Below, in pieces: positions 6,207 to 7,287 of a stretch of 7,287 bases of DNA. Each line of letters opens with the position of its first letter. Position 1 is the stretch's first letter. The stretch is from ANME-2 cluster archaeon (lineage in GTDB: Archaea > Halobacteriota > Methanosarcinia > Methanosarcinales > Methanocomedenaceae). The stretch is from positions 1 through 7,287 of the forward strand of contig JAMJFV010000098.1 of assembly GCA_023544495.1 (NCBI GenBank). Direction: 5' to 3'. Position numbers and translations under genes: made by a program. The notes below the pieces were generated by a model that was not told the origin of the DNA, did no database searches, and saw nothing but the letters and a program-made list of their open reading frames with translations.

Positions 6207-7023
6207 AATCAGGCAGCCGGATGCTTCCGGACATGAGGTGATGCCAGAATACCGGCATCATAAGACATTGGTAACGGTAACGCTGTGCTTTATTGTGCTG
6301 GCGGAACTGTTGTTGTACTCAGGCTGGATGAAGTATGGGATGTGGGTACATGTGCTGGTGTTGATAGGTCTGGGGATGGCCACCATGCGGTTAAGTGAGA
6401 GCGACGTGTACAGGCCGTTACAGGCACTGATGTTGCTTCCACTCCTGCGGCTGGTCAATATTTCTATGCCTGTTTTCTATGAGATGACATTGTATTCGTA
6501 TATTTTCATTTATGCACCACTCCTCATACCGGTGTATCTGGTGGCCGTGCACCAGAAATACACTGCCGCCCAGCTGGGATTGACCAGGGGGAACCTGAAG
6601 GTCATAATACCAGTTTCCATTATCATAGCTCTTGCCATTGCAGAGGGGGAGTATTATATTATCAGGCCGGGCTACCTGATACCTGACCTGTCATTCTGGA
6701 ACATGCTGAAACTCTCTCTTGTGATGATACTGTTTATAGGGCTTGTAGAGGAATTGATATTCAGGTCTATTGTGCAGACCAGGCTGGAGGAGACGTATGG
6801 CCTGTTCTACGGTCTGATGATCACCAGTCTTATGTTCGGTATCATGCACTCGGGGTATGGCACTGTGTACGAGATGATGTTCACCAGCCTGGCCGGACTT
6901 GTTGTGGGTTACCTGTTCCAGGTGACACGGAACCTGCCGCTCATTGCCCTGACACACGGGATGGTGAACGTGTTCCTGTTCGGGGTGATACCTCATCTTG
7001 GGCCGGGGCTGGGGCTGTTGTAG
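6196..7023 (+). CDS. CPBP-family intramembrane metalloprotease (Abi/Rce1-like)
   Basis: A multi-pass membrane protein related to the CAAX prenyl endopeptidase Rce1. Its 275 residues are mostly hydrophobic, with about eight predicted membrane segments. All three family motifs are present: EExxxR (E185, E186, R190), FxxxH (F214, H218) and HxxxN (H254, N258), so the catalytic glutamates and histidines are intact and the protein should be active. The N-terminal 22 residues are polar and probably cytoplasmic. The ATG at 6196 overlaps the end of the DUF1616 gene by 11 bp and follows a G-rich GGGTGGGAT ribosome-binding stretch; an ATG at 6241 is less likely because its Shine-Dalgarno abuts it. Archaeal CPBP substrates are largely unknown. 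The coupling to a surface-exposed DUF1616 protein suggests, but does not show, that the two act together in envelope protein processing. No prenyltransferase or peptide precursor is nearby. Confidence 0.92.
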   Translation: MEAEIRQPDASGHEVMPEYRHHKTLVTVTLCFIVLAELLLYSGWMKYGMWVHVLVLIGLGMATMRLSESDVYRPLQALMLLPLLRLVNISMPVFYEMTLYSYIFIYAPLLIPVYLVAVHQKYTAAQLGLTRGNLKVIIPVSIIIALAIAEGEYYIIRPGYLIPDLSFWNMLKLSLVMILFIGLVEELIFRSIVQTRLEETYGLFYGLMITSLMFGIMHSGYGTVYEMMFTSLAGLVVGYLFQVTRNLPLIALTHGMVNVFLFGVIPHLGPGLGLL

Positions 7024-7047
7024 TGGGGAAGAGCAGGCCGATGGAAA

Positions 7048-7067
7048 TTAATATCTATGAAATATAC
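7048..7067 (+). promoter_or_regulatory. TATA-like region for the nucleotidyltransferase gene
   Basis: The gap after the protease gene turns AT-rich, with TTAATATC (7048-7055) and AAATATAC (7060-7067). The first predicts a leader of about 14 nt that would include the AGGTAAT ribosome-binding stretch (7080-7086); the second predicts a nearly leaderless transcript. The nucleotidyltransferase gene therefore probably has its own promoter. Confidence 0.35.
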
Positions 7068-7089
7068 AATACGTTTGTCAGGTAATTCT

Positions 7090-7287
7090 ATGAAGGGACC
7101 GGAATTGAATGGGACTGTTCAGCAGAAAATCTCAGATGTATGCCAGAGGATTATGGAGATGGGGGGAGAAAAGGTCGGATTTATGATCGTATACGGTTCA
7201 TCTGCAAAAGGCACAATGTCAGGTCTGTCTGATATCGATATTGCTGTATTTTATAAAGGTGATAAAGAAGAGAGATTTCAATTCAGG
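7090..7287 (+). CDS. Minimal nucleotidyltransferase, MntA-like (N-terminal 66 codons, cut by window edge)
   Basis: The frame runs from the ATG at 7090 through 66 codons to the window end without a stop. The product has the pol-beta superfamily nucleotidyltransferase motif: YGSSAKGTMSGLSDIDIAVF (35-54), with G36-S37 and the metal-binding pair D48 and D50. The following EERFQFR stretch resembles MntA-type adenylyltransferase antitoxins, in which MntA AMPylates its HEPN toxin HepT. Other stand-alone nucleotidyltransferases share the same core, and most of the domain, including the expected third acidic residue, is beyond the window. A weak AGGT ribosome-binding site lies about 6 nt before the ATG; a TTG at 7075 is a less likely start. 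The fold is confident; the antitoxin role is only a hypothesis until the downstream gene is seen. Confidence 0.8.
   Translation, partial: MKGPELNGTVQQKISDVCQRIMEMGGEKVGFMIVYGSSAKGTMSGLSDIDIAVFYKGDKEERFQFR

Overview
The window reads as a chromosomal segment of a euryarchaeon, most likely a methanogen or anaerobic methane oxidiser of the Methanosarcinales type. The lineage call is inferred from protein content: an archaeal Cdc48/VAT ATPase, the RNA polymerase cleavage factor TFS, the archaeal tyrosine/aspartate decarboxylase MfnA (methanofuran and CoA synthesis), and a DUF1616 membrane protein. Promoters also look archaeal, with TATA-like boxes about 25 bp upstream of probable transcription starts and partly leaderless layouts. 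No rRNA, tRNA, insertion sequence, phage gene or CRISPR array is visible.

Layout. Positions 1-2197 (minus) hold almost all of a two-ring AAA+ ATPase of the Cdc48 family, cut at its extreme C-terminus by the window edge. A short AT-rich divergent promoter region (about 2198-2302) separates it from a plus-strand pair: larC (nickel insertion into the nickel-pincer cofactor; complete and in one frame) and, 38 bp later, mfnA. mfnA converges on tfs (minus, 4801-5112). Between them lies a 13-bp tandem repeat of six near-perfect copies, whose first copy as read from tfs supplies the last codon and stop of tfs. It places a T-run every 13 nt downstream of tfs and may act as its terminator. A 206-bp divergent region with several palindromes separates tfs from a plus-strand pair of membrane proteins: a five-helix DUF1616 protein with a sequon-rich outer domain, and an overlapping CPBP-family intramembrane protease. 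The window ends in the first 66 codons of a minimal nucleotidyltransferase of the MntA type, possibly the antitoxin of a HEPN/MNT pair whose partner would lie outside.

How the genes relate. Most genes are housekeeping or cofactor functions: protein unfolding, transcript cleavage, cofactor assembly. The DUF1616-CPBP pair is almost certainly co-translated and is the least understood unit. I see no convincing new multi-gene system. The items most worth a second look are the repeat fused to the tfs stop codon, the micro-ORFs at the starts of larC and mfnA, the palindrome cluster, the glycosylation-site-rich DUF1616/CPBP pair, and the truncated MntA-like gene.
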